Part shown: one piece after another, positions 41,169 through 52,289 of the stretch
Layout of the letters: each line of letters starts with the position of its first letter
Numbering within the stretch: the first letter of the stretch is position 1
Origin: Lathyrus oleraceus
Lineage: Eukaryota; Streptophyta; Magnoliopsida; Fabales; Fabaceae
Length of the DNA stretch: 64,000 nt
Direction of reading: 5' to 3'
NCBI RefSeq assembly: GCF_024323335.1
Contig: NC_066584.1
Location: 237,813,494-237,877,493, forward strand
Position numbers and translations under genes: made by a program
Notes under the pieces: generated by a model
The model's input: only the letters and a program-made list of their open reading frames with translations
Told to the model about the DNA's origin: nothing
Databases searched by the model: none

Positions 41169-42887
41169 TGAAATTCTAGTGTAGTCAGAATTCAGATGTT
41201 CTACTCCAAGTCATGACATCTGATCCAACATTGTAACTAATACAGCAAGACAGTTAACACATTAAAAACCCTGTATTGACGCACTCTTTCACAAATGTCA
41301 CGACATCTCCTTCTATGTCACCCTAGAGGGAAGGAACCTCTAGTCCTGTGCATCTGGTATACAAACTCAGCACAGACCCCTCATAGCACTCACTTCTGTT
41401 GTTTTCCTACACAGTTATCAGCACGATGTCTTAATCTTGGTTTGGACATCATTTGTTACATTTTTCCAGTTTGTTGGGCAAGTACTTGTATTTCCTAAAT
41501 TAAAGGTTGAAACAAGTTAAACTAATCTCTACTTATTAAGGAGCTTGTAGCTTAGTTGTTAGTTTCCTGGATTTTAGATCAGCTGTTGGATTCCTAAGGA
41601 ATAGCCTGAGAGAAATCCTGAAACAGAAAAACTAACCATCCAACAATTTAGCATATGCTGTCAGGAATGAATGTCACAACATTCAGTTTGACAACTAAGT
41701 CCAGGACCATATGTTAAGTCTGTTAAGTTCCTGAAAACAGACTTTGCTAAATTTGTTGTACTGTTAAAGACCAACCAGTCTCTACTTCAGTATCAGCTTA
41801 CTGGAAGAACTGTCAAGACATCCATTGTGACAGTTTATCAATGATCCTTTGGCCAGGTCTGTTATACTCTTGAAGACCAGACCTAAATACTGAATTGATA
41901 TCAACCTGCCAATCATTCAGTACATGCTGTTAATGATGGATGTCAAAACATCCTGATTAACATTCAAACAGAAGGCTATGTACCAGGTCTGTTATCATCT
42001 TAACAAGCAGACTGGAATACCAGCTATGTTAAGGCAGAAGGATTATAACATACAGAAGGAAAACAAACACAGGAAATTGTTAACCCAGTTCAGTCCAACA
42101 TGACCTACATCTGGGGGCATACCAAGCCAGGAAGAAGATCCACTATCAGCAGTATTAATTCAGAGTTAAACTCCCCCGTTTACAACTCTTCACTTAATCC
42201 CTACCCAATGCAATCTATACCTAGGAACTCCTAGATAGAAACCTCCAGTTTCCATTCCTATCACTACAAATACAATGTAATGTTAACACACCTCGAACTT
42301 GCTTCACAGCTTCATTCAAGAACAAAATCACTCTTGCCTACAGGCTTTGAGTTACAAATACTCTCAGCTTTTACCACTGAGAAACACATGGTAACCTTCC
42401 CACAAATTGGGAGGTTTACCTCACACACACCCCTAAATTTTCATTCTAGGAGGCTTACAAAGACTAGGTTACACTTAGCTATTTATAACCTAATCACCCA
42501 ACTGGATTTGGGCCTTCAGAAATCGCAGCAGACTTGTTCTTTGCTGTTACAACTTCAGCAGAAAAATTCTGCTACAAACAAGGTCTTCAATCCTAGAATC
42601 TCTCCATATATATCTCCATATTTAGAGCCTATATATTCTGATTAAGTCTTTAAGACCTCCACAAGGGAGTTAGGATATTCACCAGATATCCTTGCTAATC
42701 CCAGAATATATACTGAATTAATTAATTCAGTTTTCTACACATGTACGATGTCACAGGCATGATGTCGTGACATCGTACATGACATGTTGGTCCAGATGTT
42801 GAACTTCTTCAACCCAACATATTAAAACAACAGAGATGATTACATTATTTGTTTTACAAAATTAATGACAATCCTAAGGAATTAACA
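41169..42887 (-). repeat. N1 5' LTR
   Basis: TGAAATTCTAG...GGAATTAACA, 1719 bp. It differs from the other copy by scattered substitutions and one 2-bp TA indel near 42632. The TATA box TATAAATA is at 42487-42480 on the minus strand. Confidence 0.93.
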
Positions 42888-44242
42888 GACCTCCTAAGTG
42901 AAGAGGCATTGGCAGATAAAAGGGATGTGCAATCCATCCCCTGCTATTCAGTTGTGTCTTTCATCTTGCTCACACCATGTGTTGATGCACTTTGAATAAA
43001 AACCCAAAATCTTGTTGTGTCAGTCATGTGGAGTAGAGTTCCTGATTTTGAACTCCCACGCTTTCATTGTTTCAAGCTCTCCCAGGCCCGGGATAAGAGC
43101 TGTGAGGTCTTACCCTCACTTCCCATTTCATCTGCTTCACCCTAACTCTCAATGTTAGGGTTAAGAGCTAACAACACCCTTTTCCAGTTGGCTTGTTTGT
43201 CGAGGTTGATATGACCCCTTGACTAAAGCCCAGCCTTGTATGAGCCACTTGTTTGCATATAGTGTGTGTGCTTGCTCTCTTGTGCTTGTGATTACTCATG
43301 TGTTGTTTAGGCTAGCTTGCTCCCTGTGCAAGTTAGGTTAGGACTAGAGACCTCAACTTAAAGATCGTATGCATGACAACTTCTAGGCTCGAGTCGTAGT
43401 CTCCCTAGTAGCTTGTTATCTCCCTTGTCTCTGGTTAGGATAGTGGTTCTTTCCCTGTTAAGGGGAACTACGTCGCCCTGATCCTCATACCAGATGAGGT
43501 ACGTAGGCAGGAGATGAGCAGATCACTCCGGGCGCCCTTTTTCTTTTTCAACCCTCTTATTTGTGTCTGGAGTCTGACATAAGTCCAGCGATAGGCAGTC
43601 GGTTTCCTCTGTGTGTGTGTGTGTTTGGAGTCTAACATAAGTCCAGCGATTGGCAGTCGGTTTCCTATTTTGCTTTGTTTGTCTGGAGTTGGATATAAGC
43701 CCATTGATTGGCCTTCCGTTTCTAGTGTTGTGTCTCGTTTGACGTCTCAGCGTCTCCGTTTAGTGTCTTTGTTTGGCGTGTGTTAGCCGAGCTACGAGTG
43801 CTCTGATTCTTTCTCTGGTTATAGAAGATACGTATGCATAGGATGTGATGTCCTAGAGAGCATGTTTCCCGCTTCCCCGAACTACGTCGACTCTGATGTC
43901 TGTGTCTGACAGACTACGTAGGCCCAGGATGCGATATCCTGCCGAGTCCGCCTCTTCCGTCTTTCATCTGTGTTTCCTTCCAGTGTGCGTGCATTCTTTG
44001 AGCAGTTCTCTAGAAACCTTCCTTCTACTCTTTTGAGCATGGATCCCGTCGAGTACGACGGATGCGTAGGGGTGCTAATACCTTCCCTTTGCATAACCGA
44101 CTCCCGATCCTTGCAATCTCTGGTCGTGAGACCATTTCCTTTCCAGGTTTACTTCGAGCGTTTCCTTTCCCTCCTTCGGGATAAATAACGCACGGTGGCG
44201 GCTCTGTTTCTTTTTCCCGCCGGTTTTTCGCGTAATGCGACA

Positions 44243-44247
44243 CTGTC
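44243..44247. repeat. E2 target-site duplication, right copy (CTGTC)
   Basis: CTGTC right after E2's 3' LTR; TGTC are also the first bases (plus strand) of E1's LTR. Confidence 0.95.
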
Positions 44248-44544
44248 GCAACCTGCGAAAAAACAACCGGCGAGAAAGAGATGACAGAAGATTCGCCACC
44301 GTGCGTTATTTATCCCAAAGGGGGGAAAGGAAACGCTCGAAGTAAACCTGGAAAAAGGAAAGGAAAAGACAAGGTCTCGCAACCAAATCTCGGGTTCGGG
44401 AGTTGATTATGCGAAGGGAAGGTATTAGCACCCCTATGCATCCGTAGTACTCTACGGGATCCACTTTTGTTGTTCTTGTCTAAAGGGTGTGTGTTTATCA
44501 AATGTATTGTTTACTAAAAGAGGGGTCAAAAGAAAATGACTCGC

Positions 44545-44658
44545 ACGGATGTCGCATCCACTGCATACGTATCTCATCTGAACATGAGAATCAGATTCTT
44601 CGTAGCTCGGCTACCTATGGGCTAAAGGGGAGTGTGCTCGCTAAGACATCGCGTCTTA
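44545..44658 (-). repeat. Two R-U5 hairpins in E1 LTR, loops GCGAC / GCGAT (sense)
   Basis: Plus-strand ACGGAT-GTCGC-ATCCAC (44545-44561) and TAAGAC-ATCGC-GTCTTA (44642-44658). On the sense strand these read GTGGAT-GCGAC-ATCCGT (two G-T pairs) and TAAGAC-GCGAT-GTCTTA (perfect). They correspond in place and loop to 19152-19254 of E2 with different stem sequence. Confidence 0.75.
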
Positions 44659-45774
44659 TGCCTACGTATCTCATCTGTAATAAGAATCAGAGCAAGCCGT
44701 AGTTCGGCTAACTACGGGGTAAGGGTTGGGTTTTGGGCGAACCACGTTACTACGCAATCTACCGGATGCTCGACCTTTGGAGACTTACTCGCCTGTAGTA
44801 GAAGGAGTAAACGTGTTCTTAGGAGAAGAAAAATCAATGAGTTATTGGTGTTTTAGGGATGCTCATGCAAAAAGGCAGTCCTAGACGAAGGAACCGCGCT
44901 ACCTTAATTGACATGCAAACGGGGGACTATACGAAGCCTAGCAATCCTATGGGGAGACGATCGCACCATACAAAAAAAACATGCATAAAGTAAACGTGCC
45001 GACAAGGGGCTCAAACATACATGGGTAGGGCTTTAGTCAAGAGGGGTCATATCAACCTCGACAAACAAGCCATGGAAGGGTAATCAAACAGGCTCTTAAC
45101 CACCGACATTGAACGTCAGGGTGAGCAGATCAAAAGGGTAATGAGGATAAGACCTCATAGCTCTTAACCCTGGACAGGGCGAGCTCATGACAAGGTGTGG
45201 GGATTCAGAAAGGTGGAACCCTCTCCACTGACTGACCGGACAAAAGATCTTGGGCTTTTGCTCTGAAGCATCGACACGTAGTGTGAGCTTAAAGAACGAC
45301 ACACTGAATAACAAGGGATTGACTACTGATCCCTTTTATCCGTCAATTGCCTCTTCACGGAGGTCTTGGGGCACAAAAGTAAACAAACAAAAGAAAACAT
45401 TGCCTCCTATTGAGGTCTTCCAGCTAAGAAAATGTTAAGATGCGGGAAAAATAAAGGGATCGAGAGATCTACCGCACGGATAAAAATTCGAAGTAATAAC
45501 GGTTAAAGAAGCAAGAAACCCGGAGATCTCTCAAGCTGGCATCATCAAAGAAAGCAGGTCAATACAGGTAATCGGAATAAACCTCCAAGTGGTATCCCAC
45601 AAATAAAGGGGGACACCAAGCAAGCTATCCCTGCAAAAGTCATGTGAGCTCTCACAAAAACTCAACAAACGGGTTAGAGTAACAGGATGGAATCAGGTGA
45701 AATCAACGTCGTGGCAAAACACAAAACAGGTTAGAGAAAACAGAAAAGAAATTGCTGTTGTGATCGCTGCTGCG

Positions 45775-46412
45775 TCGCTTAGCGAAGGCTTAGCGAAGCC
45801 TCGCTACCGGCTCGCCTAGCGAAGGTGCTAGCGAACACCTGCGGGTTCTGGATTTCCCATGGGTAACAGCACGATTTCGGCAACCCAAGCCTTATGGTAT
45901 CCATCAGAAACGAAACGATTAAACATTCAAGGTATTGTTTGCACATTCATGCATATCTAAACCCGTGGGCGAAACCTCACGATAATACCTCATACATTCA
46001 GAGTATTCAAATTGAAAGCATAGAGTAATGAGAATAAGGGCAAACCTGGTTGGAGAGGTCGAATGAAAATGAATAGCACCCTTGGGTTTGCATAGCAATG
46101 TTAGGGTTTGTGTGAGATGGAAGTGAAAAAGTGTGTGAGTCAGAGTGAACTTTTCATAGCAGTCTGGAGGTTGCTGCAGATTAGTTCGTAGGTTTCTGTC
46201 TCTTTTTCTCTATGTAGGCTTTTGTTTCACTAAAACTCTAGTATTTATAACCTGATTTCGTGGCTTGGGTGGGCTCAAATGAGGGCAACTCAAGCCCAAA
46301 ACTTTTTGTTATTTTTCAAAACGCGTGCTCTTCGCCTAGCGAAGGATCTGCTCGCCTAGCGAGCATGACAGTTCCTTTCGCTAAGCGAACCACACTGCTC
46401 GCCTAGCGAGCA
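45775..46412. repeat. CGCCTAGCG-type hairpins in E1 LTR
   Basis: CTTCGC-CTA-GCGAAG (46330-46344), TGCTCGC-CTA-GCGAGCA (46349-46365 and 46396-46412) and TTCGC-TAA-GCGAA (46377-46389) lie just upstream of the TATA box in sense. GGCTT-AGCG-AAGCC (45787-45800) and three weaker relatives (45775-45840) lie downstream. The stems vary between C-G and T-A pairs while the centre stays CTA/TAA. Confidence 0.8.
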
Positions 46413-46670
46413 TGATAGCTCAGGAAAATATTTTTGCTTCTTCGAGATTAGCGTTTTGAATGATGAATAGACCCCATTTGAACATGTTGGAAGTAACTCA
46501 AGTCTTTCCCTTGTGTTGACTGATCACCCGGATGGAATCCACAAAGTGCCTTGGATGATGCTCAAGCTTCTTGGAGCTAATTCTGATTGACATGATGAAA
46601 TGCAATATGAAATGTTAAATGACCTAAAAATGGATGCATGAATGAGGAGGGAAAATTTTGGGGTGTTACA

Positions 46671-48829
46671 GTGAGGAAGACCTAAAAGGTATATTTCAAC
46701 TCAGGGGAATCTGACTCCACAGGGGACAAAAGTCATAATAGGGAGCAGAAGGAAGGAACACCAGGGATACCGGTTACTGGGCATATAATAGGTGACCAAC
46801 CAAGGCGTGAATTGGGGAATATTCCCAAGACACTCATCATCCAACAGAGGGCTAAAAGCAAACTCGATTATAGGATGGACACTCGACTCCACAAAGGGAA
46901 TACGAATCTTACTCAACTGGGGAAGAACAAAAGGCTTCGACCGAAGAGTGCATGAGATATACTATCTATTACCGTCAGAACATAGATAATATACTCGCAT
47001 GGAAGATTATCCACAACCGGTTACTGGGTTAATAAAGGATAAATCGACCGAAAAGGCATCGGGATACCGCAACTAGGTATATAATGATGACCAATTCAGG
47101 AGAGAAACAATCATTACCAACAACAATAGGGTAGATGAAAGATGACTCGTCGGGGATAAATTGCGTAAACAGGGCAATCATCCAGGCAAAAGAGGGAATA
47201 TCAACATCGAATATTGGATGAAGATAACCACCAAGGAGGGGATTACACCTACCGGCTACTGGGTAGGAAACCACGGAAAAATAACCGTCATCGATTATGA
47301 TGAACCAAAGGTTAACTCTGCAAAGGGGAGAAAATAGGGTTTACAACTACCGGTATCAGGGTAGAAAACCACAGACTCTGCCGGGGATAAGTTGAATGAT
47401 TACTAATTACTGAGCAATTATTCATTTATACTGCGGGGAAACAAAGGAAACAACTTCAAGGAGCCAAATTAGGAACAAACCAAAAAGGCAAACTGAATCA
47501 AGACTCGTCCTAATAAGGATATAACTCAATAGGGAAGCCCATCCCAATATATGTGTTGGGGGGAAACAGAAACAATCATCATCCACGAGGACATAGCTCG
47601 GTGGGGAATATGGAAGAAAGGATAGACGCTTTCTGCCTATGGAGCTGACTCTATATGGAGAGATCAGACACACACATCTGCTTGGGGAGATCTATATCAC
47701 CAAATAGCAGGAGACAACAAACAAACGATATATGGCAAAGAATGCAACATGAATATCTGAATGTTATGATTTATGCATGCATATGCGTGGTTGATGAATG
47801 CTGACAAACAGATATATCTAACACACACAGGATCCAGGAATCAACCACCTGGTACTACATCTCAAGGGAGAAAGCCAGGATCACCAGAGAGTATCCAATT
47901 TGTCGGAGATCAGAGATACTAAAAAACAACAAAATCTCTGCAAGGGAGGAATCAATAATCATCCCTGCCGGGGATGAGACCACTTCCACCACATGAGCAG
48001 CTCTACTGGGGAGTCTATCTGATGGATAAAGGGATTACGGGGACCAACCTCCAAAAATCGAATCTTCCAGAGAGGACACACCTGCTGATGAGGAAAGAAT
48101 CAACTGATCTGCTGAAGGGACAACTGGTGAACCTCTCAAAATCATACCACTCAGGGTTCCGGAGGTAGAAAACATAGTCATGCCAGGAATATGAACAAAT
48201 GTCTTACCCTGTTGGAGATCATGCCACCCTTGGGAGAGCACTGAGGATCTCTTAAGTGTCCTTTCGTCTTTGTGAATGTTCACTTTGTTTTAAAACAATT
48301 TATGAAGAAAATTTATTTGTTTAAAACAATGATATTTTCTCAACTAAATTATGCAAAACATTTGTTGAATAGAAACAAATAAGAGTGCAAATAATTGGAT
48401 AAAGGCTCAAATTTATTTGATGGAATGGCAGTCTGCAAATGGCAAGACTCCATAGATCTTTACAAGTTTGAAATTGGTGATATATATTGGAAAAGGGCTA
48501 CATTGAACATAATGACCATTTCTCCACCAATTTTGAATTCGATGTATTCGAAGCTTCAGTTGATGACGAATGAACGAGAATCTCTGACGGATGATAATTG
48601 TAGAACAAAGTCTTGTCAGGATGCAGTTACTTGCCAAAATCCCTAATTTTTGCCTAGATTTCCCCAGGATGAGGTACTCAACCTAGCGGGATATAAATAT
48701 TCATCATTTTTTCATGTCTCTAACTTTTTCCTGGACCGCCCTTTCGGGTTTTCAATCCACCGAGATGCTCATTTTTGCCTAAGCTGCCCTTTCGGGTTTT
48801 CAACTTAGCGAGCTATTCTGTTTTTATTT
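46671..48829 (-). other. E3 3' UTR
   Basis: Non-coding sequence after E3's integrase (minus sense), with frequent CCCC(A/G)G words on the sense strand and six hairpins (46767-47420). The part near 47700-48250 is colinear with 63384-64000, which runs in the opposite orientation, proving those two come from related elements. The end next to integrase carries the CGAAAGGGCG-type phrases also seen in E2. Truncated at 46670 by E1. Confidence 0.75.
46767..47420 (-). repeat. E3 hairpin series, loop CAGTAACC-like (sense)
   Basis: Plus-strand pairs: ATACC/GGCAT (46767-46784), AACC/GGTT (47015-47030), ATACC/GGTAT with loop GCAACTA (47064-47080), CCTACC/GGTAGG with loop GGCTACTG (47248-47267), CTACC/GGTAG with loop GGTATCAG (47347-47364) and TAATT/AATTA (47404-47420). 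In the one imperfect stem the mismatch is G-T on the sense strand. Spacing is 40-250 bp. Confidence 0.75.
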
Positions 48830-50212
48830 TTAAGCGAAGTATTTCTTGACTGCATCTGAATTCACAGGACGAGTGAAATCCTCCCCATCCATAGTTGTAA
48901 GTATCAAGGCACCACCTGAAAAGGCTCTCTTAACAACATATGGACCTTCATAGTTTGGAGTCCACTTGCCCCTGGAATCGGGTGCGAAAGACAAGACTTT
49001 CTTGAGCACAAGGTCACCTTCTTGGAACACACGAGGCTTGACCTTCTTATCAAAAGCTTTCTTCATTCTCTGCTGATATAACTGACCATGGCACATGACA
49101 GTCAATCTCTTCTCTTCAATTAAATTTAGCTGGTCATAACGACTCTGAACCCATTCAGCATCGGTCAACTTGGCCTCCATCAAGACTCTCATTGATGGGA
49201 TCTCCACCTCTACTGGGAGTACGGCCTCCATGCCATAAACAAGAGAGAAAGGGGTTGCCCCTGTTGGAGTGCGGACAGATGTACGATATCCATGCAAAGC
49301 AAATGGCAGCATCTCATGCCAATCCTTATACGTAACAACCATCTTCTGGATAATTTTCTTGATATTCTTATTAGCAGCTTCAACAGCCCCATTCATCTTG
49401 GGTCTGCAAGGAGAAGAATTATGATGTGCTATCTTGAACTCACTACACAGTTCCTTCATCATCTTATTGTTCAAGTTAGATCCATTATCAGTAATGATCT
49501 TATCTGGCACACCATAGCGGCATATAAGTTGATTCTTGATAAACTTCACTACCACCTGCCTGGTCACATTTGCATATGATGCCGCTTCAACCCACTTGGT
49601 GAAGTAATCAATTGCTACGAGAAAAAATATGTGTCCGTTGGACGCTTTCGGCTCAATCATGCCAATCATGTCAATTCCCCACATGGAGAAAGGCCATGGT
49701 GATGAAATCACATTCAGAAGTGTCAGGGGAATATGAATCTTATCCTCATAAATCTGACACTTGTGGCATTTCTTCACGTATTTGCAACAGTCAGATTCCA
49801 TTGTCAGCCAATAGTAGCCTGCTCTCAACATCTTTCTAGCCATGGCATGTCCATTGGAATGAGTACCAAATGAACCTTCATGAACTTCAGTCATCAGCAG
49901 GTATGCTTCGTGTCTATCCACGCATCTGTGCAGAACCATGTCAAAATTTCTCTTGTAAGGCACTTCGCCATTGAGGTAGAAACTGCCTGACAATCTCCTC
50001 AAAGTCTTCCTATCTTTCGCAGATACCCTAGGCGGGTAAACCTGGTTCTGAAGGAAACATTTAATGTCATAATACCATGGCTTATCATCTTTTACTTCTT
50101 CAACCGTAAATACATGAGCTGGTCTGTCCAGGCGCATCATAGTGATATTCAGAACTTCATTCCAATATTTAACCATAATCATTGAAGCTAGCGTAGCAAG
50201 AGCATCTGCCAT
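48830..50212 (-). CDS. E3 integrase (with end of archaeal-type RNase H)
   Basis: A 460-residue open frame continuing pol after the TAG at 50320. It begins at the last RNase H motif (ENRMADALATL, upstream part 5' of the Met). The integrase zinc finger has EVHEGSFGTHSNGH and CCKYVKKCHKC, the core has WGIDMIG, ITDNGSN and NGAVEAANK (DDE), and the C-terminus has NYEGPYVVKRAF (GPY/F motif). It ends in AVKKYFA, as in E1 and E2. Integrase inserts element cDNA in the nucleus, making 5-bp duplications here. No broken catalytic residue is seen; it is dead only through upstream stops. Confidence 0.92.
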   Translation of the reverse strand: MADALATLASMIMVKYWNEVLNITMMRLDRPAHVFTVEEVKDDKPWYYDIKCFLQNQVYPPRVSAKDRKTLRRLSGSFYLNGEVPYKRNFDMVLHRCVDRHEAYLLMTEVHEGSFGTHSNGHAMARKMLRAGYYWLTMESDCCKYVKKCHKCQIYEDKIHIPLTLLNVISSPWPFSMWGIDMIGMIEPKASNGHIFFLVAIDYFTKWVEAASYANVTRQVVVKFIKNQLICRYGVPDKIITDNGSNLNNKMMKELCSEFKIAHHNSSPCRPKMNGAVEAANKNIKKIIQKMVVTYKDWHEMLPFALHGYRTSVRTPTGATPFSLVYGMEAVLPVEVEIPSMRVLMEAKLTDAEWVQSRYDQLNLIEEKRLTVMCHGQLYQQRMKKAFDKKVKPRVFQEGDLVLKKVLSFAPDSRGKWTPNYEGPYVVKRAFSGGALILTTMDGEDFTRPVNSDAVKKYFA

Positions 50213-50317
50213 CCGATTCTCATCTCGAGGAATATGACGGAAGTCAACCTCAGTAAAGAACGTTGAAATCCTCCTTGCATAATCCCTATATGGATTAAGA
50301 CCAGGCTGATTCGTCTC

Positions 50318-50758
50318 CTATTCACCCTTAATCTGATTAACAACGAGGGCCGAATCACCGTAAACATCAAGATGCTTGATCCTAAGGTCAATGCATTCCT
50401 CCAATCCCATAATACAGGCCTCATATTCAGCCATATTATTCGTGCATTTGAAAGTTAGCCTTGCTGTAAAAGGAATATGTGTACCCTGAGGAGTAATGAT
50501 TACTGCCCCAATACCATTTCCATACTGGTTTACAACGCCATCAAACACCATACTCCATCGGGAACCAGGTTCTGGCCCTTCGTCGAGTGTAGGTTCATCA
50601 TAATCTTTCATTTTCAAATACAAAATCTCCTCATCTGGGAAGTCATATTGAACTGACTGATAATCCTCGATCGGCTGGTGTGCCAAATGGTCAGCCAAGA
50701 CACTACCTTTAATAGCCTTCTGAGCTCGATACTCAATATCATACTCAGATAACAACAT
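50318..50758 (-). CDS. E3 archaeal-type RNase H
   Basis: Open stretch between a TAG at 50761-50759 (Gln in E2: RWQMIL) and a TAG at 50320-50318 (Trp in E1 and E2). It contains VFDGVVNQYGNGIGAVI, NNMAEYEACIMGLEE and VYGDSALVVNQ, the first three acidic positions of the extra RNase H that Tat-lineage elements carry besides the gypsy one. It is known from plant Tat elements as a captured archaeal-like domain. Its role would be removal of RNA from the RNA-DNA hybrid. The catalytic Asp lost in E2 is kept here. Confidence 0.85.
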   Translation of the reverse strand: MLLSEYDIEYRAQKAIKGSVLADHLAHQPIEDYQSVQYDFPDEEILYLKMKDYDEPTLDEGPEPGSRWSMVFDGVVNQYGNGIGAVIITPQGTHIPFTARLTFKCTNNMAEYEACIMGLEECIDLRIKHLDVYGDSALVVNQIKGE

Positions 50759-50950
50759 CTACCAATGGGCAATCCTCCCAGTTAAAGCAGGCTTCTCAAA
50801 TATATACTTGATTGGATCCATTCTGGATATCAACCAAGTCGTATGATTTATCATATACTGGCGTAAGGGCTTAGCTGTCCAAGCCAGAGCACAGCATGTC
50901 TTCTCAAGCATTGAATATCGAGACTCGCAATCAGTGAACTTCTTACTCAA
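50759..50950 (-). CDS. E3 gypsy RNase H, C-terminal part
   Basis: 63-residue segment SKKFTDCESRYSMLEKTCCALAW...YIFEKPALTGRIAHW, in frame with RT upstream (TAA at 50980-50978) and with the archaeal RNase H downstream (TAG at 50761-50759). It matches E2 (27330-27520) residue for residue in the main motifs. A fragment of one polyprotein, not a gene. Confidence 0.8.
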   Translation of the reverse strand: MSKKFTDCESRYSMLEKTCCALAWTAKPLRQYMINHTTWLISRMDPIKYIFEKPALTGRIAHW

Positions 50951-50977
50951 GTAGTATATAGCATACTCTTTATTCCC

Positions 50978-52289
50978 TTATTCATCTTGCTGACCAAGGA
51001 CACAACCCATTGAATCTTCAAGAACAGTCAGGTACAAGATCAAGGGTCTTCCTTCCACAGGTGGGGACAGAATCGGAGGCTCAGACAGATACTCTTTAAT
51101 ACTGTCAAAGGCATTCTGGAAATCCTCGGTCCAATCATGAGACTGATCTTTCCGGAGGAGCTTGAATAGCGGTGCACATGTGGCAGTCATGTGAGATATG
51201 AATCTGGAAATGTAATTCAAGCGGCCAAGAAAACCTCGGACTTGCTTCTCAGTCCTGGGCGCAGGCATCTCTTGTATTGCTTTGACCTTTGCAGGATCAA
51301 CCTCAATACCTCTTTCCCTGACAATGAAACCCAATAACTTGCCGGAACGGACTCCAAATGTACACTTGTTGGGATTCAGACGAAGCTTATACTTTCTCAA
51401 ACGTTGGAAAAGCTTTAACAAGTGGTCCACATGTTCGACTTCCGTTCTTGACTTTGCAGTCATATCATCAACATATACCTCAATCTCCTTGTGCATCATA
51501 TCATGAAACAAGGTAGTCATAGCTCGTTGATACGTGGCTCCGGCGTTCTTCAAAGCGAAGGGCATCACTCGATAACAGAATATTCCCCAAGGTGTGATGA
51601 ATGTTGTCTTCTCCATATCCTCGGGTGCCATTTTAATCTGATTATATCCGGAAAATCCGTCCATAAATGAGAAGACATTGAATTTAGCTGTATTATCTAC
51701 CAACATATCAATATGTGGTAGAGGAAAATCATCTTTTGGACTAGCTTTATTCAAGTCTCTATAGTCCACACACATTCGGACTTTTCCATCTTTCTTAGGC
51801 ACGGGCACAATATTGGCCACCCATTGATGATATGATGAAGTCACCAGAAACCCCGCATCAATTTGCTTCTGAACTTCCTCTTTGATCTTTACTGCCATAT
51901 CAGGATGAGTTCTTCTGAGCTTCTGCTTCACAGGCACGCACTCAGGTTTCAAGGGTAGGAAATGTTGCACAATATCAGTATCTAGACCAGGCATGTCTTC
52001 ATATGACCAGGCGAAGACATCGACGTATTCTCGTAGCAATTCAATCAACCCCTTCTTATTAGATTCTTCCAGGAGTGCCCCAATCTTCACTTCTCGCACG
52101 CAATCTTCAGACCCCAAGTTGACTGTTTCCAGATTCTCAAGATGTGGCTGAATGATCTTCTCTTCATGCTCAAGTAGACGGGTGATCTCATCAGGAATCT
52201 CTTCAACATCATCTTCCTCTGCCTCAAATGCAGGGAATTCAAAATTGGGAGATGGTGTTGGATCATTATGTTCAATGGGTTTGATCAAC
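50978..52289 (-). CDS. E3 reverse transcriptase (YVDD intact)
   Basis: Second exon after the intron. An N-terminal acidic spacer (FEAEEDDVEEIPDEITRLLEHE) is followed by YVDVFAWSYEDMPGLDT, VPVPKKDGKVRMCVDYRDLN, FSFMDGFSGYNQ (first catalytic Asp) and VYVDD with both catalytic Asps. The palm motif reads MPFALKNAG instead of the usual MPFGLKNAG. The connection domain LGFIVRERGIEVDP and the RNase H start LYLTVLEDSMGCVLGQQDE complete it before TAA at 50980. The apparent first codon is TTG just after the acceptor, so there is no separate start; it is joined by splicing. Confidence 0.92.

Larger units (their letters stand above)
35214..42887 (-). mobile_element. Non-coding LTR retrotransposon N1 (LARD-like)
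   Basis: Flanked by the 5-bp duplication GACCT (35209-35213, 42888-42892). LTRs are 1721 bp (35214-36934) and 1719 bp (41169-42887), TG...CA. On the minus strand it has an initiator tRNA-Met PBS (41166-41155) and a polypurine tract CCAAAGGGGGAGAT (36948-36935). The 4.2-kb interior has no open frame above about 90 residues and no domain I recognise. I counted roughly two dozen LTR differences (about 1.5%), so it is older than C1. PBS and polypurine tract resemble copia/SIRE elements, which probably mobilised it. Confidence 0.9.
8461..44242 (+). mobile_element. Ogre element E2 with two nested insertions
   Basis: Full-length plus-strand Ogre: 5' LTR (8461-19554), PBS, leader, ORF1, gag-pro, intron, RT-RNaseH-aRNaseH-INT, long 3' UTR with hairpin array, 3' LTR (32175-44242). 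It is flanked by the 5-bp duplication CTGTC. Removing C1 from the 5' LTR and N1 from the 3' LTR leaves LTRs of 4381 and 4389 bp and an element of about 21.4 kb, the usual Ogre size. There are no frameshifts, but five premature stops (21865, 22424, 23615, 24569, 27383), a broken YVDD box and a mutated aRNase H aspartate. The LTRs differ at roughly a few percent of positions where I compared them. Confidence 0.95.
32175..44242 (+). repeat. E2 3' LTR, split by element N1
   Basis: Starts TGTAGAACCTC after a weak purine run (GAATATGGGAAGC, 32162-32174, possible polypurine tract) and ends ...ATGCGACA. The parts 32175-35213 and 42893-44242 align in order with the 5' LTR. Its TATA box is at 33190-33197. 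The R-U5 hairpin near 43840 has loop GTGAT instead of GCGAT, a C to T change. No gene is visible. Confidence 0.93.
44244..46670 (-). mobile_element. E1 5' LTR (2427 bp)
   Basis: On the minus strand it runs from TGTAACACCCC (46670) to ...GGTTGCGACA (44244). Removing E2 with one CTGTC copy places it directly before E1's PBS at 8454. It contains a TATA box (46249-46242 minus strand), and the GGTGCTAATACCTTCCC and GATAAATAACGCACGGTGGCG segments typical of these LTRs. It is about half the length of the E2 and E3 LTRs. It follows E3's 3' UTR, with no polypurine tract before it, so E1 is inserted in E3. GTGAG (46671-46675) is the candidate duplication; its partner lies outside the window. Confidence 0.85.

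Noticed and set aside
41295..41498. 67-codon frame, also at 35340-35543
   Set aside because: Present in both N1 LTRs, so part of the LTR; no domain or start context.
44244..46670. 3' LTR of E3 (element continuing straight from its 3' UTR)
   Set aside because: It starts TGTAACACCCC and is 2.4 kb, while E3's 5' LTR starts TGTAAGACCCC and is 4.9 kb with different sequence; it fits E1's PBS junction after removal of E2.
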